64,000 nt of DNA. Origin: Paenibacillus sp. J23TS9 (lineage in GTDB: Bacteria > Bacillota > Bacilli > Paenibacillales > Paenibacillaceae). The notes under the pieces are model-generated. The model saw nothing but the letters and a program-made list of their open reading frames with translations, did not search any database and was not told the origin of the DNA. Within the stretch, counting starts at the first letter, position 1; each line of letters begins with the position of its first letter. The position numbers and the translations under genes were made by a program. Shown here piece by piece: positions 11,035 through 19,901 of this stretch. The stretch spans positions 599,755-663,754 of the forward strand of contig NZ_BOSG01000003.1 of the NCBI RefSeq assembly GCF_018403225.1. Reading direction: 5' to 3'.

Positions 11035-11346
11035 TCAATGATTCCTTCTTTTATTTAGAATAAAAGTCCTAATTCCTAGAAAAAACGGTTTTCTCTGGCC
11101 TCCTTTCTTTATATAAACGGATGATGGATTTCTTGACGCATTCTATGGTGAATATCCGTTTAAATATTGTCAAACGACATTAACATTGTAAACGCTAATT
11201 TTATAAAAAGAAACCGTATTTCGGTGTCGATTTTTGAAAAAAAGGTTCCTTTACCGCTAAATATTTGCAGTTTTTCCGCATCGATCCTTCATCAAAAAAG
11301 CTCTGTCGGAATGACAGAGCTCTTACTGTAAAATCCATATATATTT
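11035..11346. other. Intergenic region between the MFS and LCP genes
   Basis: About 310 bases that are AT-rich with no gene. They contain the MFS terminator (11299-11321) and presumably the LCP promoter. A TTGACA on the minus strand near 11170 lacks a well-spaced -10 element, so I do not call a promoter. Confidence 0.5.
11299..11321 (-). terminator. Intrinsic terminator of the MFS exporter gene
   Basis: AGCTCTGTC/GACAGAGCT arms with a five-base loop, followed on the minus strand by six Ts. Confidence 0.9.
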
Positions 11347-12933
11347 TCATACGTTGCTGCCTTCCTGTTTGACTGCTTTTTTACGGCGGATGGCACCCAG
11401 AATAAGCGCAGACACCAGAGTTAATACACTGAATACAAGCGCCGACCAGAAAAGTCCGTTATAGCCCTGCTTCACGGTCACATGAAGAGCATTCAGCAGG
11501 ACATTACGCACTCCTTCATCCGGAATACTGCGAAAGCCCTCGAGAATACTGTGGTAATCACCGCTCCCTGCCGCGCCACCCTTCGGGCCATAATTTTGCA
11601 TCGCGTCAGCCGGCACTTGAATGCCGCTCTCGGCGAAGCCTTGCTTAATATGGCTGCCCATGTTCATGAATGAACGTGCTAAGAAACCTGCAAATATCGT
11701 CGGCGCAATCGCCATGGCGATCTGACGGGATAACGAGCTGGTTGCCACGGCGATCCCTTTATTCTTTTCACTTGCTCCCTCGGTGACCAGCACGTTCACA
11801 GGCGCGCCCAGCATGGAGCCAAAGCCGATCCCGACAAAAACACCTGCAATAATCATTTGCCATATATTTTGTACCCAGAGCGCAAACAACAGGAAGCCTA
11901 TAATACCCAAACTGCTTGCCACTGCAATGGTCCATGTCGGTCCCTTTTTATCGACTAAAAATCCGCCACCCGCTGCGCCGATGCCCGCTGCAAGCGCCAC
12001 AGGAGTAAACCAGTACCCGGCAACCGTGCTTGAGACATTCAAATACTGCTCGACAAATCCCGGTATGAAAATAACAGATGCGAGAATCGCTCCCGAGAAA
12101 AATGCAATAAACAGCGTCCAACGGAAGGTGGATTGTTGCAGCAGATTAACAGGTACGACAGGCTCTGTACCGGAATGCTGAAGCCGTCTCTCCATATCAT
12201 AAAACATGACAAGCAGAACAACAGCCGCCAGGAAAAACACATAAAATTTCCAGGAAAGAAGACTGTCTATCACATTCACGCCATCCAGATTCGTGAAGCT
12301 GTACATCAGGCTGAGCACACCAAGGATCAGAACTGAAATGCCGGTCCAGTCCATTTTCGCTCTGGTATGCTGCTGCTCTTCTTTAATGAAGCGGACGCCA
12401 AAGATCAGCAGGAGAACCGCAATCGGCACATTGATCAAAAACAGCCAGTGCCAGTTTCCCGTAGCCCCTAAAATAAAAGATCCAATATTCGGACCCAGCA
12501 CCGACGCGATTCCATTCATGCCTCCGAGCATCCCCAGCGAGCGCCCATGGCGTTCTCTCGGAAACGTCGACAGGACATATGAGCTGGCAATGATGAAAAT
12601 ACCGCCGCCGCCAAGTGCCTGAATAAGCCTCGCGATCAGGAAAAATGTAAAATTCGGGCTAAGGGCCACCAGCAATGATCCGGTCCCAAATAAGATCACT
12701 TCAATCATAAACAGCCGCTTACGTCCGTAACGATCCGACATCTTACCTGCGATCGGCACACTGACGGCAAGCCCAAGTGTATATAGCGTAATGGTCCAGG
12801 CGCCCCATGTCGGGCTCACGCCGAAGGAATAAATGAGAGTCGTCAGTGAAGAAGTAATAATACCGTTATCCAATGCGGCCATGAACACGCCAATTGCAAA
12901 AATAACGAGTGAAGCCTTCATATTTTTCTGCAC
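11347..12933 (-). CDS. DHA2 (14-TMS) major facilitator drug exporter
   Basis: About 528 residues and 14 predicted membrane helices. The loop 2-3 motif GKMSDRYGRKRLF is the MFS motif A, and the antiporter motif C appears as GGMNGIASVLGPNIGSFI. These features place it in the EmrB/QacA proton-drug antiporter family; the substrate cannot be told. The reading from 12954 is improbable because AAGGGAGG lies inside it. GTG 12933, seven bases after that site, is the likely start. It stands alone with its own terminator, and no adjacent regulator is seen. Confidence 0.9.
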   Translation of the reverse strand: MQKNMKASLVIFAIGVFMAALDNGIITSSLTTLIYSFGVSPTWGAWTITLYTLGLAVSVPIAGKMSDRYGRKRLFMIEVILFGTGSLLVALSPNFTFFLIARLIQALGGGGIFIIASSYVLSTFPRERHGRSLGMLGGMNGIASVLGPNIGSFILGATGNWHWLFLINVPIAVLLLIFGVRFIKEEQQHTRAKMDWTGISVLILGVLSLMYSFTNLDGVNVIDSLLSWKFYVFFLAAVVLLVMFYDMERRLQHSGTEPVVPVNLLQQSTFRWTLFIAFFSGAILASVIFIPGFVEQYLNVSSTVAGYWFTPVALAAGIGAAGGGFLVDKKGPTWTIAVASSLGIIGFLLFALWVQNIWQMIIAGVFVGIGFGSMLGAPVNVLVTEGASEKNKGIAVATSSLSRQIAMAIAPTIFAGFLARSFMNMGSHIKQGFAESGIQVPADAMQNYGPKGGAAGSGDYHSILEGFRSIPDEGVRNVLLNALHVTVKQGYNGLFWSALVFSVLTLVSALILGAIRRKKAVKQEGSNV

Positions 12934-13233
12934 AGGATATCCTCCCTTACACACGTATATTCAAGCTTAGATATGTGCTCCCTAAATCCCATTCTGTGAG
13001 GTTGTACGCCCTATTCTGTCATTGTTTATTCAGATCATTATATCTAACCGGAGAATAACAGCAAAGAAAATGACCGTCAAGTCATTTTTTCTCAAAAATA
13101 TATACCCATTTTGACATATCAACAATTAACAAAAAACAGCCCCGTGACCAGAACTCTGGCACAAGGCTGTTAAATGGCATTTCGTATTTAACTCAACGCT
13201 CAGGAGGACCCCAATCCGCCTGTGTAGCTTAAC
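12934..13233. other. Intergenic region, opp terminator to MFS gene
   Basis: About 300 bases with no gene. It holds the opp operon terminator (13135-13172) and presumably the MFS promoter, which I could not place. Confidence 0.5.
13135..13172 (-). terminator. Intrinsic terminator of the peptide transport operon
   Basis: Minus-strand hairpin with outer arms AACAGCC/GGCTGTT and an inner CCAGA/TCTGG stem, followed by TTTTTTGTT. It lies about 60 bases after the last ATPase gene. Confidence 0.88.
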
Positions 13234-14244
13234 TTATTTTGTTTGAAGCTTACTCAGGTCCGAGCCGCCTTCCACTCCAACCGGGAAGTGGCATGCAACC
13301 TGACGCCCTGGCAGAATCTCTTCCAGCTTCGGCTCTACCTGGCTGCACTTTTCTTGAGCAAACGGACAGCGAGTATGGAAACGGCAGCCGGATGGCGGAT
13401 TCGCCGGTGAAGGCACGTCTCCCTGCAGTACGATCCGGTTCCGTTTCTTGGTTGGGGATGGCTTCGGAATCGCCGAGAGCAATGCCGCCGTGTATGGATG
13501 CAGCGGATTCGCATACAGCGCCTCGGTTTCACCGACTTCAACCATCTTACCCAGATACATTACACCCACGCGGTCGGAAATATGACGAACCACATTCAGA
13601 CCATGCGCGATAAACAGGAATGTTAGTCCCATTTCTTTTTGCAGCTTCATCAGCAGGTTGATAACCTGCGATTGTACCGATACGTCAAGTGCGGATACAG
13701 CTTCATCCGCTACAATGAATTTCGGTTTCAATGCAATGGCGCGTGCAATCCCGATCCGCTGGCGCTGACCACCGGAAAATTCATGCGGATACCGATTGCG
13801 GCGTGTTGGATCGAGACCTACCAGCTTCATCAGTTCCACAACGCGCTCATCAATTTCTTTTGCGGACATCTTCGTATGAATCTTGAGCGGTTCACCGATA
13901 ACATCCTTGACTAGAAAACGCGGATTCAGCGAGCCGAACGGATCCTGGAAAATAATCTGCATATCTTCACGCATTTTGTTGAGTTCTCTGTGGCTCAATG
14001 CGTGAATATCACGTCCGTCAATTTTAACGGAACCTTCTGTTGCCCCTTGCAATCGAAGAATAACGCGTCCGAGCGTAGACTTGCCGCAGCCGGATTCTCC
14101 AACCAAACCGAAGGTTTCCCCCTCACGAATGGAGAGAGAGACATCATCAACGGCTTTAACATTACCAACAACACGATTGAGCAGGCCTTTGTGGATAGGG
14201 AAATACTTTTTAATGTTGTTTACTTCAACTAAGTTCTTAGCCAT
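13234..14244 (-). CDS. oppF: Oligopeptide/dipeptide ABC transporter ATP-binding protein (OppF/DppF type)
   Basis: 336 residues. Walker [12 protein letters not shown], signature [19 protein letters not shown] and Walker [15 protein letters not shown] are all present. The C-terminal oligopeptide/dipeptide extension has the Cys-rich [15 protein letters not shown] motif, which in this family can bind an Fe-S cluster. It pairs with OppD to power peptide uptake. The start overlaps the end of oppD by 8 bases. The symbol follows position and subfamily; Dpp or App substrates are possible. Confidence 0.93.
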   Translation of the reverse strand: MAKNLVEVNNIKKYFPIHKGLLNRVVGNVKAVDDVSLSIREGETFGLVGESGCGKSTLGRVILRLQGATEGSVKIDGRDIHALSHRELNKMREDMQIIFQDPFGSLNPRFLVKDVIGEPLKIHTKMSAKEIDERVVELMKLVGLDPTRRNRYPHEFSGGQRQRIGIARAIALKPKFIVADEAVSALDVSVQSQVINLLMKLQKEMGLTFLFIAHGLNVVRHISDRVGVMYLGKMVEVGETEALYANPLHPYTAALLSAIPKPSPTKKRNRIVLQGDVPSPANPPSGCRFHTRCPFAQEKCSQVEPKLEEILPGRQVACHFPVGVEGGSDLSKLQTK

Positions 14245-15259
14245 GGATGCTTTCCCCTTTCCCTAAGGCAGCTGCTGCTTTCTCTTTATCTTCATACAAC
14301 CAGCATTTCGTAAAATGCTCGCTGCCAATTTTGATATCTCCTGGCTCAACCTGACGGCATTTATCCATCACATGCGGGCACCGCGGATTAAAGCGGCAGC
14401 CTTGCGGAAGATTACCAAGCGCCGGAATCGTACCTTTAATGGTGTACAATTCCCCGCCGCGTTCGCCTTCAAAGCCTGGAATGGACTGCAAGAGACCTAC
14501 TGTATATGGATGAGAAGGGTTCGAGAAGATCTCTTCCACAGTTCCCTGCTCCACAATGGCTCCAGCGTACATAACGGCAATATGATCGGCCATTTCCGCA
14601 GCTACGCCCATATCATGGGTAATGAGCAGAATCGAAGTTCCGAGCTTTTCTTTCAAATCCTGAAGCAGTTCCAGAATTTGAGCCTGAACCGTAACGTCAA
14701 GCGCAGTCGTTGGCTCATCGGCAATGAGGAGCTCTGGTTTAGCCGCCAATGCGATCGCAATAACGACACGCTGACACATACCGCCAGACAGCTGGTTCGG
14801 ATACTGCTTGGCCCGGATTTCAGGAGAAGGGATACCCACCATTCTCAGAAGCTCAACGGCTTCCTTCCACGCTTCATCCTTGTTCTTGTTCTGGTGAAGA
14901 CTCAAGCTTTCAGCAATCTGGTCCCCAACCGTAAAGACGGGATTCAGTGCTGACATCGGATCCTGGAAAATCATCGAGATTTTATTCCCGCGGATTTCCT
15001 TCAGTTCCTCTTGCTTCTTGGCTGCCAGGTCTTGCCCCTTAAAGTTGATGTTGCCTTCTAAAATGACGCCACCAGCATAATCAATCAAACGCATAATCGA
15101 AAGGGAGGTTACGCTTTTACCACTGCCGGACTCGCCGACGAGGCAAAGCGTTTTCCCTTTTTCAATACTAATGGAGATACGGTCCGTTGCTTTCACAAAA
15201 CCTTTATCCGTTAAGAAGCCAGTGGTTAGATTCCGGACTTCGAGAAGCTTTTCCGCCAT
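14237..15259 (-). CDS. oppD: Oligopeptide/dipeptide ABC transporter ATP-binding protein (OppD/DppD type)
   Basis: 340 residues. Walker [14 protein letters not shown], signature [15 protein letters not shown] and Walker [15 protein letters not shown] are present, with the C-terminal [15 protein letters not shown] cysteine motif. It is the partner of the OppF-type ATPase. The ATG follows GGGGGAGG with eight bases between, and it begins inside the 3' end of oppC (34-base overlap in another frame), a sign of translational coupling. Confidence 0.93.
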   Translation of the reverse strand: MAEKLLEVRNLTTGFLTDKGFVKATDRISISIEKGKTLCLVGESGSGKSVTSLSIMRLIDYAGGVILEGNINFKGQDLAAKKQEELKEIRGNKISMIFQDPMSALNPVFTVGDQIAESLSLHQNKNKDEAWKEAVELLRMVGIPSPEIRAKQYPNQLSGGMCQRVVIAIALAAKPELLIADEPTTALDVTVQAQILELLQDLKEKLGTSILLITHDMGVAAEMADHIAVMYAGAIVEQGTVEEIFSNPSHPYTVGLLQSIPGFEGERGGELYTIKGTIPALGNLPQGCRFNPRCPHVMDKCRQVEPGDIKIGSEHFTKCWLYEDKEKAAAALGKGESIHG

Positions 15260-16215
15260 TTAGCTAACCTCCCCCGGGAATTTTTCTGTCTTGGATCGAG
15301 GGCATCACGAATGCCATCGCCAATGAAGTTAACAGCAAGCACGACAATCAGGATACAAAGACCCGGATAAACCGCCTGCATTGGATTGGTAAGCATGAAC
15401 TCCTGCGAGTTGCTCAGCATGAGTCCCCAGCTTGTGGCAGGAGCCTGGATACCGAGTCCAAGGTAAGAAAGACCCGATTCCGATAAAATAGCGCCGCCTA
15501 CCATCAATGTTGCATTGACAATAATCGGAAAGCTTGCATTACGCATCAGATGCCTGAAGATGATGCCCCCGCTGGAAACACCGATTGCTTTGGCAGCTTC
15601 GACATACTGCATTTCGCGCAGCTGCAGGAAGTTGCCCCGTACGAGACGGGCGACACCTGTCCAGCTGGTAAATGCCAAGATCATGATCATATACGATATC
15701 TTCGTACCGAAAATGGCCATAACGAGAATGTTCAGGAAAAGTGTTGGAATCGAGTTCATGACATCGACTATGCGCATGAAGATAGTATCGACCCATCCAC
15801 CGAAGTAGCCGGAAACCGCCCCGATAATGGAGCCGATGATAACCGTGATCGCAGCGACCGAGAAACCGATGAACATGGAAATGCGACTGCTATAAACCAA
15901 GCGAGAGAAAATATCCCGCCCGACTTCGTCTGTACCCAAAAGATGATTTCCTGTTCCTGGAGCCAGGTTGGCGATCATAAGGTCAATCCTGTCTGGCTTG
16001 TAAGGAGCTATCCAAGGCGCGAAAACTGCAACTAATATAAACAGAAACAATACGACAAGGCCTGACATCGCAAAGCCATTTTTTCTGAATTTGGTCCACA
16101 CTGTTTTCCATGGACCCGGTGGTTTGTCGCTCGGAGGAAGCGGAGTGTTCTCCGGCACCTGCGGTTCAACAGACTGCTGCACATTCGGTGCGGACATCGC
16201 GTTCATGTCACTCAT
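15226..16215 (-). CDS. oppC: Oligopeptide/dipeptide ABC transporter permease (OppC/DppC type)
   Basis: 329 residues with six predicted membrane helices. A proline-rich N-terminal cytoplasmic tail (about 1-35) precedes the OppC_N segment. The EAA loop that contacts the ATPases reads EAAKAIGVSSGGIIFRHLMR (about 205-225). The ATG overlaps the oppB stop in an ATGA junction and follows GGGAGG. Confidence 0.94.
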   Translation of the reverse strand: MSDMNAMSAPNVQQSVEPQVPENTPLPPSDKPPGPWKTVWTKFRKNGFAMSGLVVLFLFILVAVFAPWIAPYKPDRIDLMIANLAPGTGNHLLGTDEVGRDIFSRLVYSSRISMFIGFSVAAITVIIGSIIGAVSGYFGGWVDTIFMRIVDVMNSIPTLFLNILVMAIFGTKISYMIMILAFTSWTGVARLVRGNFLQLREMQYVEAAKAIGVSSGGIIFRHLMRNASFPIIVNATLMVGGAILSESGLSYLGLGIQAPATSWGLMLSNSQEFMLTNPMQAVYPGLCILIVVLAVNFIGDGIRDALDPRQKNSRGRLAKWRKSFSKSGI

Positions 16216-17183
16216 GCGGATTTTCCTCCCTTACGTCCAAGCTGTACACGTGGATCGACAAGTTTATAAAGTATATCAGCGATCAGGTTGCCCAGTACAA
16301 CCACTACGGCAGTAACCAGGGCAATTGCCATCAGCACAGAGTATTCTCTCGCTCTTGCCATATCAACAAACAGACGGCCCATGCCAGGCCAGTTAAATAC
16401 ACTTTCAGTTAATGTGGCACCTACGACAAGAGATGGCAATTCCATACCTAACACTGTAATTATCGGAATTAGGGCATTACGTAATGCATGTCGGAAAATA
16501 ACCTTGCGCTCAGGGACACCTTTCGCGCGCGCGGTACGAATATAATCCTGTTCCAATACTTCGAGCATGCTGGAACGCGAATACTTTGAGTAAGCTGCGA
16601 GGTTGGCCAAGATAAGAACGGAACATGGCAGAATCAAATGGTACAACAAATCGATAAAGTTGCCTTGCTTATCCATGGCATACATATCCGATAACGGAAG
16701 CCAGTTGAGCTGTAATGAAAATATCTGCTGCAAAATAATACCAAACCAAAACGCCGGCATTGCAAACCCGACATACGAGACAAAGTTAGCCGTTTGATCA
16801 GAAATACCGTAAGGCTTCGTACTGTTATAAATCCCCCATGGAATTGCGATAATCATGGAGATTACCCAAGAAAAGGACATTAATACAAAGGTGTTTTTCA
16901 TCGTCGGCCACAGAATATCCCCGACAGGAATATTGTTTTTGAATGTCTTGCCGAGATCGCCTGTTAACAGGTTTTTGATCCAAATCCAATACTGCTCTGG
17001 TACCGACTTATCAAGACCCAAGTTGTGCATCTGCACCTTGGCTGCTGCTGGTGACATACCAGGTGAGATCATCATCTGGGTAGGTCCGCCTGGAGCTGCA
17101 TGAATCAGTCCGAAGGTTACCAGTGAAATCAAAAAAAGCACTAGTATGGATTGCAGTATGCGGCGGATGAGATATTCAGTCAT
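16212..17183 (-). CDS. oppB: Oligopeptide/dipeptide ABC transporter permease (OppB/DppB type)
   Basis: 323 residues from ATG 17183, seven bases after GGAGG. The longer reading from 17240 crosses the upstream hairpin and is rejected. The N-terminal MTEYLIRRILQSILVLFLIS is typical for OppB, and there are six membrane helices. The EAA loop reads RTARAKGVPERKVIFRHALR. First gene after the attenuator that separates it from the binding-protein gene. Confidence 0.94.
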   Translation of the reverse strand: MTEYLIRRILQSILVLFLISLVTFGLIHAAPGGPTQMMISPGMSPAAAKVQMHNLGLDKSVPEQYWIWIKNLLTGDLGKTFKNNIPVGDILWPTMKNTFVLMSFSWVISMIIAIPWGIYNSTKPYGISDQTANFVSYVGFAMPAFWFGIILQQIFSLQLNWLPLSDMYAMDKQGNFIDLLYHLILPCSVLILANLAAYSKYSRSSMLEVLEQDYIRTARAKGVPERKVIFRHALRNALIPIITVLGMELPSLVVGATLTESVFNWPGMGRLFVDMARAREYSVLMAIALVTAVVVVLGNLIADILYKLVDPRVQLGRKGGKSA

Positions 17184-17236
17184 AATTGATCCTCCTAACA
17201 AATTTACACACACCAAAACCGCGACTTCCATAAAAC

Positions 17237-17273
17237 GCAAAAAAGGGAGAGGGGGTAGATTACTCCCCCTCCA
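17237..17273 (-). terminator. Hairpin between the binding-protein gene and oppB (probable attenuator)
   Basis: On the minus strand GGAGGGGG pairs with CCCCCTCTCC and runs into CTTTTTT. It lies between the stop of the binding-protein gene and the oppB start. Partial termination here would give more binding protein than permease, as is common in such operons. Confidence 0.75.
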
Positions 17274-17301
17274 GCACCCGTTTGTGCCCTATTTTACATT
17301 A

Positions 17302-19032
17302 TTACTTAGCGTCGCCCATCCACCATTTGATCACATGGAAGAACTCGCCATATGCCAAGTTCGAGATTGGAGCATCTTCTTCGTTAAACTTGATTTTCTT
17401 GCTGTGTGCTTGCGGTGTACCGTATTGATACAAGAAAATGTATGGAAGATCTGTAGAAATTTCAGTTGCGATTTCTTTGTAAACTTCTTTACGTTTTTCT
17501 TGGTCTACAACTTTAGTTCCTTCTTCCCACAACTTGTCAAGCTTATCGTTTTTGTAGAAGACCATGTTTTGTCCTGTCGGAGCAAAGAACTTGGAACTGA
17601 ACGTAGATTCTCCGTCCGGATCCGGGCTGTTCAGAGACCAGCCGAGCAGGATTGCGTTAAATTTACCAGGAGTCAGGTTTTGCTCATTCCATGCTGCGAA
17701 ATCGATCGCTTTAGGAATCATTTCGATACCAACATCCTTGAAGTTTTGCTGCATTACCAACGAAACTTGTTCACGACGGCTGTTGCCCGAGTTATATTGC
17801 AACTCGAAGGAGAAGCGGTGTCCGTCTTTGACCAGAATGCCGTCACTGCCGGCTTTCCATCCTTCTTCAGCAAGCAATTGCTTAGCTTTTTCCGGATCGA
17901 ACTGGTAGTTTACTGCTGCGTCGCCTGGATCAGCCCAGGAATTAGGCATAAACGGAGCGTTCATCAGCTGTCCAACGCCCTTCAGAACGTTGTCGACCAT
18001 ACCTTGACGGTTGACGGCATAAGCCATCGCTTGTCTTGTTTTTTGGCCTTCCCAAGGAACGAATTTGTCCTTGAAGTTTTCTGGCTTACGGTTCAGACCT
18101 ACGAACTCATATTGCGGTCCTGGCAGGGATGCAACATTGATGGAATCAATTTTCTTAACTGCATCCAGCTGAGTTACAGGAACGCCGCTTACCAAGTCGA
18201 TGTCGCCTTTGATCAGTGCTTGAACCTCTGTGTTTTGGTCAGCATAGATTTTGTAGACAACAGTTGAAATGTTTGGCTTAGGACCCCAGTAATCCGAATT
18301 TGCTTCGAATTTCAAATATTCTTTTTGTTTCCATTCCGTCCATTTCCATGGTCCGCTTGTAACGGTTTTTGCAGGATCTGTTCCGTATGGATTTTTTTGC
18401 ATTTCCGTAACTTTAATATCTTTGAGCACATGTTGCGGTGCAATTTCCGCAGCAAGGCTGTATTTGAATGGAGCATATACTTGCTTCATGGTAATTTTCA
18501 GGTTTTGAGCGTCTACAGCTTCGATTTTTGATACTTTGTCAAAGTTGGAGATTGCTGGTGAACCCGTTTCTGGATTCATGATTGTTTCAAGCGTAAATTT
18601 CACGTCGTCAGCTGTAATTGGCTGTCCGTCGCTCCATTTCAGATTGTCCTTCAGCTTAACTTCGTAAGTGAGGCCATCTTCAGAGATTTTCATAGGCTCA
18701 GCGGCCAGGGACCAAGGCTCAGCTACGACATTTCCTTCTTTGTCATAGTCGAACAATTTTGCATAGAGGAACTGCTCAGCATCACCGGAAGCCGTATCCT
18801 GTACGAAGATCGGGTTCACGCTAACGATGTCGGAGAAAGTACCTACTGTCAGTGTTCCACCTTGTGTAGGCTCTCCACTTTCAGCCGGCTTGTCATCCGT
18901 TTTTGCCGCTTCTTCTTTCTTAGGCTCGTCCTTCGGAGCATCTACAGTTTTGGAATCGCCGCAACCTACGAAAAGAGCACTGACAACAGACAATGATACC
19001 ATCAAAGACAACCATTTTTTCTTACTTGCCAT
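17302..19032 (-). CDS. oppA: Peptide ABC transporter substrate-binding lipoprotein (family 5, OppA/DppA type)
   Basis: 576 residues. Signal peptide with lipobox LFVGC (Cys about residue 24), then an acidic Asp/Glu/Lys linker (about 28-55), then a periplasmic-binding-protein family 5 domain. The family pattern includes AEPWSLAAEPMKISEDGLTYEVKLKDNLKWSDGQPITADDV-like spacing of the WSDG motif and the RQAMAYAVNR segment. It is anchored to the outer face of the membrane and delivers peptides to OppBC. First gene of the operon, with a long non-coding region upstream. Confidence 0.94.
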   Translation of the reverse strand: MASKKKWLSLMVSLSVVSALFVGCGDSKTVDAPKDEPKKEEAAKTDDKPAESGEPTQGGTLTVGTFSDIVSVNPIFVQDTASGDAEQFLYAKLFDYDKEGNVVAEPWSLAAEPMKISEDGLTYEVKLKDNLKWSDGQPITADDVKFTLETIMNPETGSPAISNFDKVSKIEAVDAQNLKITMKQVYAPFKYSLAAEIAPQHVLKDIKVTEMQKNPYGTDPAKTVTSGPWKWTEWKQKEYLKFEANSDYWGPKPNISTVVYKIYADQNTEVQALIKGDIDLVSGVPVTQLDAVKKIDSINVASLPGPQYEFVGLNRKPENFKDKFVPWEGQKTRQAMAYAVNRQGMVDNVLKGVGQLMNAPFMPNSWADPGDAAVNYQFDPEKAKQLLAEEGWKAGSDGILVKDGHRFSFELQYNSGNSRREQVSLVMQQNFKDVGIEMIPKAIDFAAWNEQNLTPGKFNAILLGWSLNSPDPDGESTFSSKFFAPTGQNMVFYKNDKLDKLWEEGTKVVDQEKRKEVYKEIATEISTDLPYIFLYQYGTPQAHSKKIKFNEEDAPISNLAYGEFFHVIKWWMGDAK

Positions 19033-19067
19033 TTACCATATTCCTCCCCTTTGAAAATAAAAATGAT

Positions 19068-19097
19068 GGATACCTGCAGTAACTGCAGTGAGCATCC
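19068..19097 (-). promoter_or_regulatory. Leader hairpin before oppA
   Basis: CTGCAGT/ACTGCAG arms with a one-base loop are enclosed by GGAT/ATCC. On the minus strand they are followed by ATCATTTTTATTTTC, just upstream of the oppA ribosome binding site. It resembles a weak terminator or mRNA 5' stabiliser. I see no T-box or riboswitch core around it. Confidence 0.45.
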
Positions 19098-19258
19098 CAA
19101 GACCTTTCTAATAGTTCAAACGAAACATGTCCGTCTGGCTATTAGGGACTTTTACACCTGTGTTGAATTCGTTCTACAGACCCCCGAATTACGTTTGAAA
19201 CAATTCCCCCTCTTGTATTCAACGACGTAAAAACAAGACGACGGCAACAGGTGAAACA

Positions 19259-19279
19259 ATATATTAAAATTTAATATAT
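19259..19279. promoter_or_regulatory. Perfect 10-bp inverted repeat, candidate operator of the opp operon
   Basis: ATATATTAAA and TTTAATATAT are separated by one base. It lies about 230 bases before oppA. It could be a regulator site or simply AT-rich promoter DNA. Confidence 0.35.
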
Positions 19280-19296
19280 CCAAATGTTAGGAGATA

Positions 19297-19311
19297 CTTT
19301 TTCCGAAAATG
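19297..19311. promoter_or_regulatory. Weak CodY-box-like site
   Basis: CTTTTTCCGAAAATG matches the CodY consensus AATTTTCWGAAAATT at 11 of 15 positions. Peptide transport operons are CodY targets in B. subtilis. The position about 270 bases upstream of oppA makes this only suggestive. Confidence 0.25.
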
Positions 19312-19848
19312 TCCATTTCAGATTAGGCTGAAAATGTGAACAATCCGGACAAATTTACGCGGACCTAATAACGCAATAAAGCATTAATGCTTTAAATGAC
19401 CATCGGTCAATTGAAATCAGCAAGAATGACAATAGATCGTACTGGTTAAAAATTCCTATATAAATTTAATGTAAATGATACGTGTAAATTTATATCACGT
19501 CAATATTTTTTTTGGGCACTTTGGATTAATTTTTTTTAATGTTCAAAATCTAGCGCCAGTACAGGGTTTATCGTGAAAAAGGATACCATTTCATGTCGAA
19601 TTTTAATGTTAAAAGCAGAGGATGCCTGAACGAGAAATGGTCGTTTGGAAGTGACAGTAAAAATGTAAACCGCTTACATCGTAAAACTATTGTTTTTGGT
19701 GTAAGGTTACCTAACACAATTGGAATTAATATAATACGGTTAAATTTACTGGAAACGAATTCATCTGTCAATGAAAAAAATTATGTAATGCATTATTTAT
19801 TATTCGGTTAAATACTACAAATTCCTTTATGGAATTATTTAATAATTT

Positions 19849-19883
19849 GGGGAAAGGAGACTTCTTAAGTCCCCTTTTCCCCA
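19849..19883 (-). terminator. Hairpin terminator of the mannoside operon
   Basis: Long stem GGGGAAAGG..AGT/ACT..CCTTTTCCCC with one bulge, about 20 bases after the GH38 stop. The minus-strand tail is AAATTATTAAAT, weak in T, but the stem is strong. Confidence 0.7.
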
Positions 19884-19901
19884 CTTTAAGCTACCTCATG
19901 A

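Larger units (their letters stand above)
19033..19901. other. Long non-coding region upstream of oppA
   Basis: About 870 bases, strongly AT-rich, with no credible gene; frames of 67-72 codons at 19568-19811 lack ribosome binding sites. It contains the terminator of the GH38 gene (19849-19883), a perfect inverted repeat at 19259-19279, a CodY-like site near 19297-19311, two TGAAACAAT direct repeats (19196-19204 and 19252-19260) and a leader hairpin next to oppA. Confidence 0.6.

Noticed and set aside
17146..18267. 373-codon plus-strand frame opposite oppA
   Set aside because: Antisense shadow of the lipoprotein gene with no ribosome binding site or domain pattern.
19068..19097. T-box or riboswitch before oppA
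   Set aside because: The hairpin lacks the T-box sequence and any recognisable aptamer core; it is listed only as a leader hairpin.
19568..19811. Overlapping 67- and 72-codon frames upstream of oppA
   Set aside because: AT-rich non-coding sequence, no ribosome binding sites, overlapping on opposite strands.
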